Both the position numbers and the translations under genes were made by a program. The notes below the pieces were generated by a model. The model worked only from the letters and a program-made list of their open reading frames with translations, was not told the origin of the DNA and did no database searches. From Actinoplanes sp. L3-i22 (GTDB lineage: Bacteria; Actinomycetota; Actinomycetes; Mycobacteriales; Micromonosporaceae): a stretch of 64,000 nucleotides of DNA. Positions 49,692 to 58,272 of this stretch are shown here, piece after piece (positions within the stretch are counted from its first letter, which is position 1; each line of letters begins with the position of its first letter). The DNA lies in assembly GCF_019704555.1 (NCBI RefSeq), contig NZ_AP024745.1, positions 4,348,501-4,412,500 of the forward strand, written 5' to 3'.

Positions 49692-50645
49692 GTGTCCGAA
49701 ACGATGAGGGTTGTGCAGACCAGCGCTGTCGGGGGCCCCGAGGTGTTGCGCCTGGCCGAGGTTGACCGGCCCGTGCCGCTGCCGACGGAGGTGCTGGTCA
49801 AGGTGCACGCGGCCGGGGTCAACCCGGTCGACTGGAAGATCCGCGCGGGGGTCTTTCCGCCCGGTGGGCTGGGGGAGCCGCCGTTCGTGCAGGGCTGGGA
49901 CGTGGCCGGTGTGGTGGTGGACGGGCCGCGGGTCACCCGGTTCGAGCCGGGCGACGAGGTGTACGGGCTGCTGTGGTTCCCGCGGCAGGCCGGTGGCTAC
50001 GGCGAGTACGTGACGGCGCCGGCGCGTCAGCTGGCCCGCAAGCCGGCCGGATTGTCGTTCGTGCAGGCGGCGGCGCTGCCGCTGGCCGGGCTGACCGCCT
50101 GGCAGACGCTGGTCGAGGTGGCCGACGTCCGCCCTGGTCAGAACGTTCTGGTGACGGCCGCGGCCGGTGGTGTCGGGCACCTGGCGTGCCAGCTGGCCAA
50201 GCATCTGGGTGCCGAGGTGACCGGTACGGCCTCCGCGGGCAAGCACGACTTTCTCGCCGGGGTGGGCGTGGATCACGCGGTCGACTACCGCACGGCCGAG
50301 GTCGGGTCGGTGGTGCGTGACCAGGACGTGGTGCTCGACCTGCTCGGCGGGGCGAACACCGCGCCGCTGCTGGCGACGCTGCGGCCGGGCGGCCTGCTGA
50401 TCACCGTGATCGGCCGGCTCGGCGACGATCTGATCGCCGCCGCGCAGCAGCGTGGCGTACGGGTGAAGTCGTTTCTGGTCGAGCCGGACCGGGTGGGTCT
50501 GGAGGCGCTCAGCGCCCTGGTCGAGTCCGGTGCGCTGCGGGTGCACGTCGACCAGGTCTTCCCGCTGGCCGAGGCGGCCAAGGCGCACGCGGTCGGCCAG
50601 GGCGGCCGGACCACCGGAAAATTGGTGCTGAACGTCGTCGAATGA
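49692..50645 (+). CDS. NADP-dependent quinone oxidoreductase (MDR family)
   Basis: Enzyme of 317 residues from GTG 49692 with GAGGAGAG upstream; the frame from 49602 is not needed. GroES-like half: VLVKVHAAGVNPVDWKIRAGVF and WDVAGVVV. Rossmann half: VLVTAAAGGVGHLACQLAKHLG, binding NADPH. No zinc ligands. It is similar in type to the protein at 35370 but clearly not a recent copy. It precedes the strongest terminator of the window, which separates it from the biosynthetic locus. Confidence 0.93.
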   Translation: MSETMRVVQTSAVGGPEVLRLAEVDRPVPLPTEVLVKVHAAGVNPVDWKIRAGVFPPGGLGEPPFVQGWDVAGVVVDGPRVTRFEPGDEVYGLLWFPRQAGGYGEYVTAPARQLARKPAGLSFVQAAALPLAGLTAWQTLVEVADVRPGQNVLVTAAAGGVGHLACQLAKHLGAEVTGTASAGKHDFLAGVGVDHAVDYRTAEVGSVVRDQDVVLDLLGGANTAPLLATLRPGGLLITVIGRLGDDLIAAAQQRGVRVKSFLVEPDRVGLEALSALVESGALRVHVDQVFPLAEAAKAHAVGQGGRTTGKLVLNVVE

Positions 50646-50652
50646 GCGTCGA

Positions 50653-50699
50653 GCCGGGCGGGGTAGCCGATCAGCTACCCCGCCCGGCGGCCTCTTTTT
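50653..50699 (+). terminator. strong intrinsic terminator
   Basis: A perfect 15-bp stem (50653-50667 with 50674-50688) with a 6-base loop, followed within 6 bases by CTCTTTTTG. This is a textbook rho-independent terminator, rare in such high-GC DNA. Confidence 0.9.
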
Positions 50700-50821
50700 G
50701 AGTCGTTGACCCATTGTCCGAATGCCCTTTACGGTGCTCCTCGAAGCATTAAAGAAGCGACGTCCACCATTTTCGGTGAGTCGCTCGGACGGGTATTTAT
50801 AGTCGGGGGAGTGGGTCGGCT

Positions 50822-51961
50822 GTGCGAGTCCTGGTGACCAGTTGTCCCAATTACGGACATCTTTTTCCGATGGTTCCGCTGGCGTGGGCGTTGCGCAACG
50901 CCGGCCACGACGTGCTCGCCGCGGTGCCGGCCTCGCTGGTTGCGGCGGCGGTCGGCGCGGGTCTTCCGGCGATCTCGATCGGTGACGTGCTGATCCAGTC
51001 GGCGCACGACGATCCGGCGCCGGCGCACCAGAGCCAGACGACCGAGGCCCTGGTCGAGCACGTGCTCGAGTTCTACGTGCCGCTGGCCGAGGCGAGCGTC
51101 GACAAGGTCCTCGAGACGGCCCTGGCCTGGCGCGCCGACCTGATCGTGCATCCGTCCTGGGATTACGCCGCGCCGCTGGCCGCGGCCGCGCTCGGCATTC
51201 CCTCGATCCTGCACAGCTGGGGCCTGCTGCCCCCGCCGGAGATCGATCTGGCGGCGTTCGACGCGCTGGCGGGCCTGCGCGGCAAACTCGGCGGCGACCC
51301 GGTCGGGGATCCGCGGTGGATCGATGTCTGCCCGCCCGGGCTGGCCGTGCAGTCGCCGCCCGGCGCCCTGCCGATGCGCTACGTGGCCTACAACGGATCG
51401 GTGGAGCTGCAGCCCTGGCTGCTGCGGGAGCCGGAACGCCCGCGCATCTGCGTGACGCTGGGCAACATCCCGATCCTGGGTGAGCACAACGATGTGGTCT
51501 CCACGGTGATCGAGGCGCTGGCCGGCACCGAGGTCGAGCTGGTGGTCGCGGCGGCGGATCGGCTCAGCGTCGGCACCGACCTGCCGGGCAACGTGCGGGT
51601 CGAGCGCCGCCTGCCGTTGCGCCAGCTGCTGCCCACCTGTGCGCTGGCCATCCACCACGGTGGCGCGGGCAGCACGATGGCCTCGATCGTCACCGGCCTG
51701 CCGCAGCTGGTGCTGCCGCAGATGTGTGTGCAGTACCAGCACGCCCAGCAGATCGCCGCGGTCGGCGCCGGCGAGTGGCTGGCCCCGGCGCAGGTCGGCG
51801 TCGACAGCGTGCGCAGCGCGGTGCGGCGGCTGCTGGGCGATCCGGCGCCGGCGCAGGTCTCGCGGAGTCTGCGCGACGAACTGGCCGAGCGGCCCGGCGT
51901 CGCCGCGGTCGCCGCCACCGTGGCCGCGCTGTTGCCCGCGGCCAGTCCCGTCACTGTCTGA
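50822..51961 (+). CDS. GT1-family glycosyltransferase (antibiotic type, DUF1205-like)
   Basis: GT-B glycosyltransferase of 379 residues from GTG 50822. It starts MRVLVTSCPNYGHLFPMVPLAWALRNAGHDV, as in macrolide and aromatic-polyketide glycosyltransferases. The C-terminal nucleotide-sugar site is CALAIHHGGAGSTMASI, then LPQLVLPQ. It transfers an NDP-deoxysugar to an aglycone. The next gene makes such a sugar's 3-deoxy intermediate, so the two probably serve one glycosylation step. Confidence 0.92.
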   Translation: MRVLVTSCPNYGHLFPMVPLAWALRNAGHDVLAAVPASLVAAAVGAGLPAISIGDVLIQSAHDDPAPAHQSQTTEALVEHVLEFYVPLAEASVDKVLETALAWRADLIVHPSWDYAAPLAAAALGIPSILHSWGLLPPPEIDLAAFDALAGLRGKLGGDPVGDPRWIDVCPPGLAVQSPPGALPMRYVAYNGSVELQPWLLREPERPRICVTLGNIPILGEHNDVVSTVIEALAGTEVELVVAAADRLSVGTDLPGNVRVERRLPLRQLLPTCALAIHHGGAGSTMASIVTGLPQLVLPQMCVQYQHAQQIAAVGAGEWLAPAQVGVDSVRSAVRRLLGDPAPAQVSRSLRDELAERPGVAAVAATVAALLPAASPVTV

Positions 51962-51989
51962 ACGCCCGCCCGAGCCAGAGGAGATTCCG

Positions 51990-53303
51990 ATGATCGAGGA
52001 CGGATATCAGGACGTCCTGGAGGCAGTCCGCAAGTACCACCAGACCGCCGATGTGCAAGAGCAGTTCGTGCCGGGCGTCACCCCGCTGCTGACCGGTGGC
52101 GCGGTGCTCGACGAGGACGACCGGGTCGCGCTGGTCGAGGCGGCCCTGCAACTGCGGATCGTGGCCGGTCCGGCCAGCCAGCGCTTCGAGCGCGAGTTCG
52201 CCCGCACGCTGGGTCTGCGCAAGGCCCACCTGACCAACTCGGGGTCGTCGGCGAACCTGCTCGCGGTGACCAGCCTGACCTCGCCGGCGCTGGGCGAGCG
52301 GCGCCTGCGCCCCGGTGACGAGGTGGTGACGGTCGCGGCCGGGTTCCCGACCACGGTCAATCCGATCCTGCAGAACGGCATGGTGCCGGTCTTCGTCGAT
52401 GTGGAGCTGGGCACCTACAACACGACACCGGAGCTGGTGCAGGCGGCGATCACGCCGCGGACCAGAGCGATCGTGCTGGCACACACGCTCGGGAACCCGT
52501 ACGCCGCGCAAGAGATCAAGGACATCAGCGCGGCGCACGGACTCTGGCTGGTCGAGGACAACTGCGACGCACTGGACTCGACCTACCGCGGCCGGCTGAC
52601 CGGCACGTTCGGTGACGTGTCGACGTGCAGCTTCTACCCCGCGCACCACATCACCACCGGCGAGGGCGGCTGTGTGACGACCAACAATGTGCGCCTGGCC
52701 CGGGTGATCGAGTCGATCCGGGACTGGGGCCGCGACTGCTGGTGCCCGCCGGCCGAGGACGACACCTGCCGCCGGCGCTTCGAGTGGACGATGGGGACCC
52801 TGCCGCCGGGCTACGACCACAAGTACACCTACTCGCACATCGGCTACAACCTGAAGTCCTCGGACCTGCAGGCCGCTCTCGGTCTCACCCAGCTGGCCAA
52901 GCTGCCGCGGCTCAGTGAGGCGCGCCGGCGCAACTGGAAGCAGCTGCGCGGCGCGCTCGAGGGCACCCCGCACCTGCTGCTGCCGCAGGCCACCGAGGGC
53001 AGCGATCCGAGCTGGTTCGGGTTCGTCATCACGATCGCGCCGGGCGCGCCGTTCGAGCGCGGCGAGCTGGTGGCTTTCCTGGAGTCGCGGCGCATCGCCA
53101 CCCGGCTGCTGTTCGGCGGCAACCTGACCCGTCATCCGGCCTACCGCGACGCCGAGTACCGGATCAGCGGTGAGCTGACCAACAGTGACGTCATCACCGA
53201 GCAGACGTTCTGGGTGGGCGTACACCCGCGGTTGACCGCCGAGATGGTCGACTACATGGCCGAGAGCATCCGGGCGTTCGCGAGCTCGCCGTCGATGGTG
53301 TGA
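51990..53303 (+). CDS. NDP-4-keto-6-deoxyhexose 3-dehydratase (SpnQ/E1/RfbH type)
   Basis: PMP-dependent, iron-sulfur 3-dehydratase of 437 residues from ATG 51990. The PLP Lys of aminotransferases is replaced by His220 in FYPAHHITTGEGG, the signature of the dehydratase branch. Cys192, Cys250, Cys252 and Cys260 match the [2Fe-2S] motif C-X57-C-X1-C-X7-C known from the E1 enzyme exactly. It removes the C-3 hydroxyl of NDP-4-keto-6-deoxyhexose and needs an electron donor not encoded nearby. It lies 28 bases after the glycosyltransferase gene and is cotranscribed with it. Confidence 0.93.
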   Translation: MIEDGYQDVLEAVRKYHQTADVQEQFVPGVTPLLTGGAVLDEDDRVALVEAALQLRIVAGPASQRFEREFARTLGLRKAHLTNSGSSANLLAVTSLTSPALGERRLRPGDEVVTVAAGFPTTVNPILQNGMVPVFVDVELGTYNTTPELVQAAITPRTRAIVLAHTLGNPYAAQEIKDISAAHGLWLVEDNCDALDSTYRGRLTGTFGDVSTCSFYPAHHITTGEGGCVTTNNVRLARVIESIRDWGRDCWCPPAEDDTCRRRFEWTMGTLPPGYDHKYTYSHIGYNLKSSDLQAALGLTQLAKLPRLSEARRRNWKQLRGALEGTPHLLLPQATEGSDPSWFGFVITIAPGAPFERGELVAFLESRRIATRLLFGGNLTRHPAYRDAEYRISGELTNSDVITEQTFWVGVHPRLTAEMVDYMAESIRAFASSPSMV

Positions 53304-53313
53304 GCGGCGCCGC

Positions 53314-53919
53314 TCAGCCCGCGGCCGGGTCCGGGGTCGCCAGCCGGCGGGCCGCGGTGATCAGCGACTGGCGTTGCTGGGCGCGCTCGGCGGCGCTGTC
53401 GCCGGCGCCGCCGGTGAGCATGGCGATCACCTGGGGTGCGGCGAACCACCACGCGGCCAGGGCGATCACCATGAACACCAGGTGGGCGGTCTCGATGTCG
53501 ACGGCGAGCCGGCCCTGGCTCTGGCCGGCCGCGAAGGCCTCGACCTTCTCCCGGTAGTAGCGGGTGCGCTCGGCGTGCCCGGCCGTGGAGCCGGTGTAGG
53601 TCAGGCCCTCCCAGTGCAGCAGCCGCACCAGTTGCGGGTGCTGCAGGTGGTAGTCGAAGACCAGGCCGGCGAACTCGCCCACGTCCTGGTCGCGCACCGA
53701 CGCCAGCGGCACGGCCTTGGCGATGCGGGCCAGTTCGTCCTGCAGCACCAGCTCGAAGAGCTTTTCCTTGTCCCCGAAGTAGTGGTAGAGCCGCTCCTTG
53801 TTGACCCCGGCTCGTCGCGCGATCCGATCCACCGTCGTACCGGAGAGGCCGTGTTCGGCGAACTCCTCGGTAGCGGCTGCCTGCAGCCGCCGACGGGTCT
53901 CAGCAATGTCCCAGGCCAT
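53314..53919 (-). CDS. TetR-family transcriptional regulator
   Basis: Repressor of 201 residues. HTH: AATEEFAEHGLSGTTVDRIARRAGVNKERLYHYFGDKEKLF. The C-terminal helices (about 75-200) bind an unknown ligand. It is convergent with the dehydratase gene and divergent from the haloperoxidase-like gene at 54041. The palindrome at 53979-53992 between them is the likely operator. It may sense the product or a lactone signal of the locus. Confidence 0.93.
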   Translation of the reverse strand: MAWDIAETRRRLQAAATEEFAEHGLSGTTVDRIARRAGVNKERLYHYFGDKEKLFELVLQDELARIAKAVPLASVRDQDVGEFAGLVFDYHLQHPQLVRLLHWEGLTYTGSTAGHAERTRYYREKVEAFAAGQSQGRLAVDIETAHLVFMVIALAAWWFAAPQVIAMLTGGAGDSAAERAQQRQSLITAARRLATPDPAAG

Positions 53920-53978
53920 CTCCGAACTCTAACTCCAACGGTGTCGTTGACAGCCGCTCAGGTGCGTCTCTAGGCTAA

Positions 53979-53992
53979 CTCCAACGTTGGAG
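53979..53992. promoter_or_regulatory. 14-bp palindromic operator of the TetR regulator
   Basis: CTCCAACGTTGGAG is perfectly self-complementary. Its left half with flank (TAACTCCAACG) also occurs at 53930-53940, next to the regulator's own start. Two sites for one repressor are thus placed to control both divergent promoters. Confidence 0.75.
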
Positions 53993-54040
53993 ATGGAATT
54001 TTGTTCGGGAGGCCGGCCGATCGATCCAGGAGTGATCCCA

Positions 54041-55699
54041 GTGAAATCGCATCGAAGGTCTCTGCTCAAAGGCGCGGCGGCCAGTGGCGGCGCCGTCGTC
54101 GCCGGGCTCGCGGGTCTGCCGCGGGCCGGACAGGCCGCGCAGCCGGGCGGGCCCACCGCCGGCTCGGCGCGCGCGTTCGCCGATCCGGTCCAGCGCGCCG
54201 CGGCCGGGCGGGCGCTGCGGATCGAGGCGGCGGCCCGTGACTACCCACACCGCTTCCCGGCGCACCCCGACAACGGTGACGAGCAGGCCCATCCGTACCT
54301 GGCGACCTACACCAAGGGGTTGCCGCACAACGAGCTCGGCGAGGTGCAGCACCAGGCGCACGACGCGCTGCTGCACGCGCTGGCCACCGGTGAGCCCGCG
54401 CAGTTCGCCGCGGTGCCGGCCGGCGCCGCCAACGCGCGCAAGCAGCTCGGTCCGCAGGGCGCCTTCTCCTTCGAGCTGATGGGCGCCGACACCCACGGCC
54501 TGGTGGTGCCGCCCGCGCCGGGCGTCGCCGGCGCCGAGACCGCCGCCGAGCTGGCCGAGCTCTACTGGCTGGCCCTGCTGCGCGACCTGCCCTTCACCGA
54601 GTACGAGGGTTCGTCGCTGGCCGCCGAGGCAGCCGGTGATCTGTCGCGCTACGCGGGCTTTCGCGGTCCGCGCAGCGGTGGCCGGGTGACCCCCGGCACG
54701 CTGTTCCGCTCCGGGCTGCCCGGTGCCGAGGCCGGGCCGTTCATCTCCCAGTTCCTGCTCAAGCCGGTGCAGTTCGGCATCTCACGCATCCCGCAGCTGC
54801 ACGACACGGTGGCGCCCGGGGTGGACTACCTGGGCTCGTTCGCCGAGTGGCTCGCGGTGCAGAACGGCGCGAACGTGGCGACGGTGCGCGACTTCGCCCA
54901 CCAGCGGTACGTGTTCAACGGCCGGGACATGGCCCACTACACCCACTTCGACGTGCTCTACCAGGCGTACCTGTTCGCCGCCCTGATCCTGCTCGGCTCC
55001 ACCGACTACCCGGCGAGCCTGCAGGACGCGGGCAACCCGTACTTCCGGTCGGCGAACCAGATGGGCTTCAACTCCTTCGGTACCCCGCATCTGACCAGCC
55101 TGCTCGCCGACGTGGCGATCCGGGCCATCAAGCACACCGAGTTCCAGCAGTTCAAGGTGCACCGCCGGATCCGCCCGGAGGAGCTGTGCGGGCGCGTCGA
55201 CGTGCACCTGCGGCAGGGCCGCTACCCCGGGCTGGTCCACGACGACCTGCTCACCTCGCCGGTGCTGCAGCGCAGCCGCGCCAAGTACGGGTCGTACCTG
55301 CTCACCCAGTCGTTCCCGGAGGGCTCGCCGATGAGCCCGGCCTATCAGAGCGGGCACTCCACGGTGGCCGGCGCCTGCGTGACGGTGCTCAAGGCCTGGT
55401 TCAACGAGTCGTACGTGCTGTCCGACCCGGTGGTGCCCGGGCCGGACGGGACGAGTCTGGTGCCGTATGAGGGAGCCGACCGCGACCGGCTCACCGTCGG
55501 CGGCGAGCTCAACAAGCTGGCCGGCAACATCGGTGCGGGCCGCAGCTCGGCCGGGGTGCACTACCGCTCCGACAACGCGGCCGCCTTCACCTTCGGCGAA
55601 CAGATCGCCATCGACCTGATGCGCGAACAGCGTGCGCTCTACCTGGAGAAGAGCGCCATCACCGTCACCCGCTTCGACGGGACGACGGTGACGATCTGA
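54041..55699 (+). CDS. vanadium-dependent haloperoxidase-like protein (PAP2 superfamily), Tat-exported
   Basis: Protein of 552 residues from GTG 54041, AGGAG 8 bases upstream. Residues 4-35 form a twin-arginine-type signal (HRRSLLKGAAASGGAVVAGLAG). Vanadate-site motifs are in order: FKVHRRIRPEE (Lys/Arg), SPAYQSGHSTVAGAC (Ser-Gly-His) and GAGRSSAGVHYRSDN (Arg and axial His). This matches bacterial bromoperoxidase-like enzymes that oxidise halides with H2O2. Position in the biosynthetic locus suggests a halogenation or oxidation step outside the membrane. It could instead act as a phosphatase-like relative. Confidence 0.9.
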   Translation: MKSHRRSLLKGAAASGGAVVAGLAGLPRAGQAAQPGGPTAGSARAFADPVQRAAAGRALRIEAAARDYPHRFPAHPDNGDEQAHPYLATYTKGLPHNELGEVQHQAHDALLHALATGEPAQFAAVPAGAANARKQLGPQGAFSFELMGADTHGLVVPPAPGVAGAETAAELAELYWLALLRDLPFTEYEGSSLAAEAAGDLSRYAGFRGPRSGGRVTPGTLFRSGLPGAEAGPFISQFLLKPVQFGISRIPQLHDTVAPGVDYLGSFAEWLAVQNGANVATVRDFAHQRYVFNGRDMAHYTHFDVLYQAYLFAALILLGSTDYPASLQDAGNPYFRSANQMGFNSFGTPHLTSLLADVAIRAIKHTEFQQFKVHRRIRPEELCGRVDVHLRQGRYPGLVHDDLLTSPVLQRSRAKYGSYLLTQSFPEGSPMSPAYQSGHSTVAGACVTVLKAWFNESYVLSDPVVPGPDGTSLVPYEGADRDRLTVGGELNKLAGNIGAGRSSAGVHYRSDNAAAFTFGEQIAIDLMREQRALYLEKSAITVTRFDGTTVTI

Positions 55700-55744
55700 C
55701 CGTGACACGGCGGATCGCGACACCACCACAGAAGGAGTAAGACA

Positions 55745-56719
55745 GTGCGTCGACAGTTGCTGGGCACGCAGGGCCTGGAGGTCTCGGCCCTGGGCCTCGG
55801 CTGCATGGGGCTGACCTTCGGGTACGGCACCATCGGCGAGGACCGGGCGATCGCCACCGTGCATCGTGCGCTGGACCGCGGGATCACCTTCTTCGACAGT
55901 TCCGATCATTACGGGCCGAAGACGAACGAGGTGCTGCTCGGCAAGGCCCTGGCCGGCCGGCGCGAGCAGGTGCAGCTGGCCACGAAGTTCGGCACCTACT
56001 CCTGGGAGCAGCCGCCGCGGGTGCCCGACGGCCGGCCCGAGCACGTCCGGGAAGCCGTCGACGCTTCCCTGACCCGGCTCGGCACCGACTACATCGACCT
56101 GTACTACCAGCATCGGGTCGACCCGCAGGTGCCGATCGAGGAGACGGTCGGCGCGATGGCCGAGCTGGTCACCGCTGGCAAGGTTCGCTACCTGGGGCTC
56201 AGTGAGGCCTCCGGGGAGACGATCCGCCGGGCCCACCGGGTGCACCCGATCGCGGCGATCCAGCCGGAGCACTCGTTGTGGAGCCGGGAGGTGGAGGCCG
56301 AGGTCGTGCCGGTGATCCAGGAACTCGGCATCGGTTTCACGCCGTACGCGCCGCTCGGGCGCGGATTCCTGACCGGTGCCATCAATTCGCTGCAGGACCT
56401 GGCGGAAAATGATTTCCGGCGGGTCGCACCCCGTTTCCAGGGGGACAATTTCGCGCACAACTGGGAAATGGTGGAGCGGGTCAAGACGGTGGCCGCGCGC
56501 CACGATGCCACGTCGGCTCAGGTCGCCCTGGCCTGGGTGCTGCAGGCCGTCGAGGGGTCGGTCCCGATTCCGGGCACCACCCGCCCGGAGCGGATCGACG
56601 AGAACGTCAAGGCGCTGGACCTGGTGCTCAGCGACGACGACCGCAAGCTGCTGGAAGCCGACTTCGAGGCGGCCGGCACGCGGTGGCCGGCGCCGATGAT
56701 GGCGTTCGTGAACGGCTGA
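55745..56719 (+). CDS. aldo/keto reductase
   Basis: NADPH-dependent (alpha/beta)8 reductase of 324 residues from GTG 55745 with AAGGAG upstream. Active-site residues are FFDSSDHYG (Asp, Tyr), TKFGTYS (Lys region) and YYQHRVD (His). The cofactor end is IPIPGTTRPERIDENV-like (VPIPGTTRPERI). It resembles AKR13-type YakC/pyridoxal-reductase-like proteins. Could reduce a keto-deoxysugar or a fatty ketone of the pathway. It shares a strand with the haloperoxidase-like gene, 45 bases downstream. Confidence 0.93.
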   Translation: MRRQLLGTQGLEVSALGLGCMGLTFGYGTIGEDRAIATVHRALDRGITFFDSSDHYGPKTNEVLLGKALAGRREQVQLATKFGTYSWEQPPRVPDGRPEHVREAVDASLTRLGTDYIDLYYQHRVDPQVPIEETVGAMAELVTAGKVRYLGLSEASGETIRRAHRVHPIAAIQPEHSLWSREVEAEVVPVIQELGIGFTPYAPLGRGFLTGAINSLQDLAENDFRRVAPRFQGDNFAHNWEMVERVKTVAARHDATSAQVALAWVLQAVEGSVPIPGTTRPERIDENVKALDLVLSDDDRKLLEADFEAAGTRWPAPMMAFVNG

Positions 56720-56736
56720 CGACTCGCGTCGGAAAT

Positions 56737-56770
56737 GGGCGGGTCACCGGATGGAACCGGTGGCCCGCCC
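56737..56770 (+). terminator. terminator after the aldo/keto reductase gene
   Basis: A 14-bp stem (56737-56750 with 56757-56770, one G-U pair) with a 6-base loop, 17 bases after the stop. Confidence 0.75.
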
Positions 56771-56798
56771 GTTCGGCTTGCCGTGTGCGAATGCCGCC

Positions 56799-56820
56799 GG
56801 GGTAGCCGTTCGGCTATCCC
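56799..56820. other. second hairpin, near copy of the 50653-50699 terminator core
   Basis: GGGGTAGCCG (56799-56808) pairs with CGGCTATCCC (56811-56820). This 22-base unit matches 50661-50682-type sequence of the upstream terminator at 19 of 22 positions. It may be a terminator core or a leader element of the ligase operon. Confidence 0.45.
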
Positions 56821-56928
56821 ACCGGGAGTCTCCCCAAAGGCGAACTGATAGTCATTGTGGCCGATCGATCGTCACCGGTAATTTTTCCACGAGGCGCTCG
56901 ACGATTTCGACACCTTGGGGAGTTCGTA

Positions 56929-58272
56929 GTGAATGATTCATTCCTGGACCGACTGAAACGCTTCGACGCGGCCGATGCCGTGGTCTTCGACCAGCCGGCC
57001 AGCTATACCGAGTTGCTCGACGCCGTGCGGAACTGGCGGGAGTTCCTGAGCGCGCACGGCGTGCGCGCCGGTGACGTGGTGACGCTTGAGGGCTCGTCGT
57101 CGCTGCATACCTGCGCGGGGATGCTGGCACTGATCGACCTGGACACCGTGGTGGTGCCGCTGACGAGTCTGCCGGCGGCCAAGCGGGCCGAGTTTCTGGA
57201 CGTGGCCCAAGCCGAGGTAACCATCACGGTCGACACGACCGGCGAGCGGGTCCTGCAGCGCACCGGCCGGCGCGCCGACCACGAGTGGTACCGCAGGTTG
57301 CGCCAGGCCGGCCGCCCGGGGCTGGTCCTGTTCAGCTCCGGGACCACCGGGCGCAGCAAGGCCTCGGTCCTGGACTTCGGCAAGGTCCTGGCCCGCTACG
57401 GCGAACCCCGGCGGGCGCAGCGGATCCTGTCGTTTCTCAACCTCGACCACATCGGGGGCATCAACACGCTGTTTCACACCCTCAGCCAGGGCGGCGCGGT
57501 GGTGACCGTCGCGCAGCGCACCCCGGACAGCATCTTCGCCGCCATCGCCGCCCAGCGCGTCGAGGTGCTGCCGACCACGCCGACGTTTCTGAACATGGTG
57601 CTGATCTCCGGGGCGCTGGAGCGCTACGACACCTCGTCGCTGCGCCTGATCACCTACGGCACCGAGCCGATGCCGCTGCCGACGCTGCAGCGGCTGCGCG
57701 CGGCCCTGCCGCAGGTGCGCCTCAAGCAGACGTACGGGCTCTCCGAGGTGGGTATCGTGCCGACCCGGTCCCGTGACGACGGCACGCTGTGGGTCAAGCT
57801 CGGGGCCAGCGCCGGGTTCGCGTACAAGATCGTCGACGACATCCTGTGGGTGAAGTCGGACATGGCCATGCTCGGCTATCTCAACGCGCCGGCGCCCTTC
57901 GACGACGAGGGCTACTTCAACACCCAGGACGTCGTCGAGGTGGACGGGGAGTACGTGCACATCCTCGGGCGCCGTTCCGAGATCATCAATGTCGGCGGCG
58001 AGAAGGTGTACCCCACCGAGGTGGAGAACGTCCTGCTCGAGGTGCCCAACGTCGCCGACGCCACGGTCAGCGGGCAGCCCAGCCCGGTCACCGGCATGGT
58101 GGTCAAGGCCGTGCTGCGCCTGGCCGAGCCGGAGGACCCGCAGGCGGTGCGCGCCCGGGTGCGCGCGCACTGCCGCAGCCGGCTCGAACGCTTCAAGGTG
58201 CCGCAACTGATCGAGGTCTCCGGCGCGGACCAGCACTCGGAGCGGTTCAAGAAGATCCGGGTGGCGCGGTGA
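56929..58272 (+). CDS. AMP-forming acyl-CoA/acyl-ACP ligase
   Basis: ANL-superfamily adenylating enzyme of 447 residues, short for the family. GTG 56929 is chosen from GGGGAG 6 bases upstream. Core motifs are LFSSGTTGRSK (A3), QTYGLSEVG (A5), GYFNTQDVVEVDG (A7), RRSEIINVGGEKVYP (A8) and ERFKKIRVAR with the catalytic Lys (A10). It activates a carboxylic acid, probably a fatty acid, and would load the ACP two genes downstream. It overlaps the reductase gene by GTGA. Confidence 0.93.
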   Translation: MNDSFLDRLKRFDAADAVVFDQPASYTELLDAVRNWREFLSAHGVRAGDVVTLEGSSSLHTCAGMLALIDLDTVVVPLTSLPAAKRAEFLDVAQAEVTITVDTTGERVLQRTGRRADHEWYRRLRQAGRPGLVLFSSGTTGRSKASVLDFGKVLARYGEPRRAQRILSFLNLDHIGGINTLFHTLSQGGAVVTVAQRTPDSIFAAIAAQRVEVLPTTPTFLNMVLISGALERYDTSSLRLITYGTEPMPLPTLQRLRAALPQVRLKQTYGLSEVGIVPTRSRDDGTLWVKLGASAGFAYKIVDDILWVKSDMAMLGYLNAPAPFDDEGYFNTQDVVEVDGEYVHILGRRSEIINVGGEKVYPTEVENVLLEVPNVADATVSGQPSPVTGMVVKAVLRLAEPEDPQAVRARVRAHCRSRLERFKVPQLIEVSGADQHSERFKKIRVAR

